In this document: in pieces, positions 62,683 to 64,000 of the stretch
How the letters are laid out: every line of letters begins with the position of its first letter
Position numbering within the stretch: position 1 is the first letter of the stretch
Source of the DNA: Closterium sp. NIES-65
Lineage: Eukaryota; Streptophyta; Zygnematophyceae; Desmidiales; Closteriaceae
Assembly (NCBI GenBank): GCA_948144175.1
Contig: CANXME010000106.1
Location: 3,968,001-4,032,000 of the forward strand
Length of the DNA: 64,000 nucleotides
Direction: 5' to 3'
Position numbers and translations under genes: made by a program
Notes under the pieces: model-generated
What the model saw: only the letters and a program-made list of their open reading frames with translations
Told to the model about the DNA's origin: nothing
Database searches by the model: none

Positions 62683-64000
62683 TATTTATTTCACGTGCTC
62701 CAAGCCGGAACTCTTCACTTCCCCAAACCGCACGCCTATCTTCGCCTCATTCTCCGCCTTCCAATCTTTGTACATGAAGTTCTCCATGAACTTGCAGTCC
62801 CTGCTCACCAAGAATTTCTTGGTGAATGGGTCCCAAAGAAGCCATCCCTTGCTGTTTTGAGCCATGCCCAAGTGCACGGCCCACACCGCCTTGGCACCAA
62901 ACTTGTTGTGCCGAAGATGCTTAGGCACGAGCGCCATGCACATGCACCCGAACACCCGAAGCATATCCACCTTTGGCTTCCTTCCTAGCCACTCCACATA
63001 GGGCACCCATTTGTCTGCTCCCACATGAGTCAAGGCTCGGTTCTTGGCCACACACGCGCTCCGCACCGCATCAGGCCAGAAATAGTCGGGTAGCCCGGCT
63101 TCAATGAGCATTCCGCGTGCCGCCTCCGTGATTGTGTGGTTCGCTCGCTCGGCGATGCCGTTCATTGCAGGGGAGTATGGCATGGTGAGGGAGTGCTGAA
63201 TACCATTCTTCTTCAGCCACAACCCAAACTCCTTGCTCAGGAACTCTCCCCCTCGATCGGTGCGGATTGACTTGACTAGACGGTCTTGTTGCCGCTCCAC
63301 CATCGGGAACTAATCCGCCTTCAACGTTTCAACCACGTCGCTCTTCTTGGCCAGCACGTACACCCAAGTCATACGGGTGTAGACGTCCACAATAGTGAGG
63401 AAGTACTCAGCTCCAGCAGCTCCAAGCTTCAGGGGGCCCACCACGTCCATCACCACCTCATCAAGTGGTGCCTTAGCCGTTGCCTCCGAACTAGAGAATG
63501 GGAAATGGGTGAAATTGGCTTGCATGCACGTCGGGCAGCCAAGTACCTCATCGGGCTCCCCCTTCACACGTATGCTAGCAACCATCTCATTCTTTACTAG
63601 CTGCTGCAAGATGGGCAGGGCCACATGCCCCATTCACCGATGCAAGGTGAGCCAATCACACTCCCCCGTAGCCGAAGTTGGATTGGAGAATGCCGCGCTC
63701 GCAATAGCGCCCCACATACTCTCTCCGTAGTCCTCCTCCGCTGCTGCCTCGGGGTTCTTCTCACCCTTTTGCTGCTCCTTGGCTGCTGCACCTCTCTCCA
63801 TAGGTTCACCAAGCTTGCCGGTCCCTCCAAGTTTGCACTTCTTGGACTCCTTCTCCTTAGCGCGACCGTCCGCGCAATCGCCGCTACCAACCGCTCCACC
63901 TTTGGTGCTGACGCTTGCTGCCACTTGCCTCTCCTTAGGCATTGGGACCACAGGGATCTGCCACATCTTGTTGTAGACATCTCTGTCCTCATGAAGGTCC
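62683..64000 (-). pseudogene. Copia G integrase fragment, runs off the right edge
   Basis: Reading from 64000: a Lys/Glu-rich stretch (near 63850), pre-integrase remnant (GHVALPILQQLVKNEMV, with CPTCMQANF), then integrase with D (VVMDVVGPLKLG), YFLTIVDVYTRMT, D (IRTDRGGEFLSKEF) and E (YSPAMNGIAERANHTI). The post-integrase part (RVFGCMCMALVPKHLRHNKF, AVHLGMAQNSKGW) ends at a stop at 62683. A stop at about 63310 splits it. No RT or RNase H follows, so the 3' half of the element is lost. The lineage resembles C more than A/E/F. Confidence 0.85.

Overview
This looks like a gene-poor, repeat-rich window of a nuclear genome from the green-plant lineage. A streptophyte alga such as a zygnematophyte is my guess, because two host proteins most resemble their land-plant relatives and the mobile DNA is Copia, chromodomain Gypsy, hAT and Mutator-like. 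This is an inference from remembered family sequences, not from a search. Coding DNA is G/C-rich with GT-AG introns. There are no bacterial features.

Left third (about 1-28.7 kb) holds three host genes. (1) EMC2, a TPR subunit of the ER membrane protein complex, on the minus strand with ten exons between 15603 and 1053. The exons join with consistent phases into a 311-residue protein. (2) An SPF30/SMNDC1-type Tudor splicing factor on the plus strand, eight exons between 18019 and 25986, predicted at 327 residues. (3) An Ulp1-type (C48) SUMO protease on the minus strand, ending at 26961. EMC2 and SPF30 are divergent around a ~1.6-kb spacer (15604-17200). SPF30 and the protease converge tail to tail.

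The most striking property is that nearly every exon of EMC2 and SPF30 sits beside decayed tandem copies of itself plus its intron border. The copies are spaced about 100-175 bases apart, and some still look spliceable. The introns also hold short-period satellites (54, 43, 30, 28, 15, 6 and 5 bp) and intact-looking insertions: a 332-bp hAT-type MITE with a perfect 8-bp target duplication, a 764-bp foldback Mutator-like element with 359-bp arms, one hAT element nested in the transposase gene of another (both with recognisable ends and target duplications), and a ~580-bp palindrome.

Right part (28.9-64 kb) is a nested retrotransposon pile. Copia A (29301-35984, plus) has very short 126-bp LTRs and a 5-bp target duplication, and lies between arms of an older inverted repeat. 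A related solo LTR follows, then a chromodomain Gypsy element D (37261 to about 42750, minus). Next is Copia B (43314-50347, minus, 353-bp LTRs, perfect target duplication), inserted in GTCGAC-rich DNA beside Copia C (about 50990-54655, minus). C is cut by Copia E (54657 on), which is cut by Copia F (56276 to about 61940); both belong to A's short-LTR family. Copia G, an integrase-bearing fragment, runs off the right edge. All show stops, frameshifts or truncation, so none looks fully autonomous as read.
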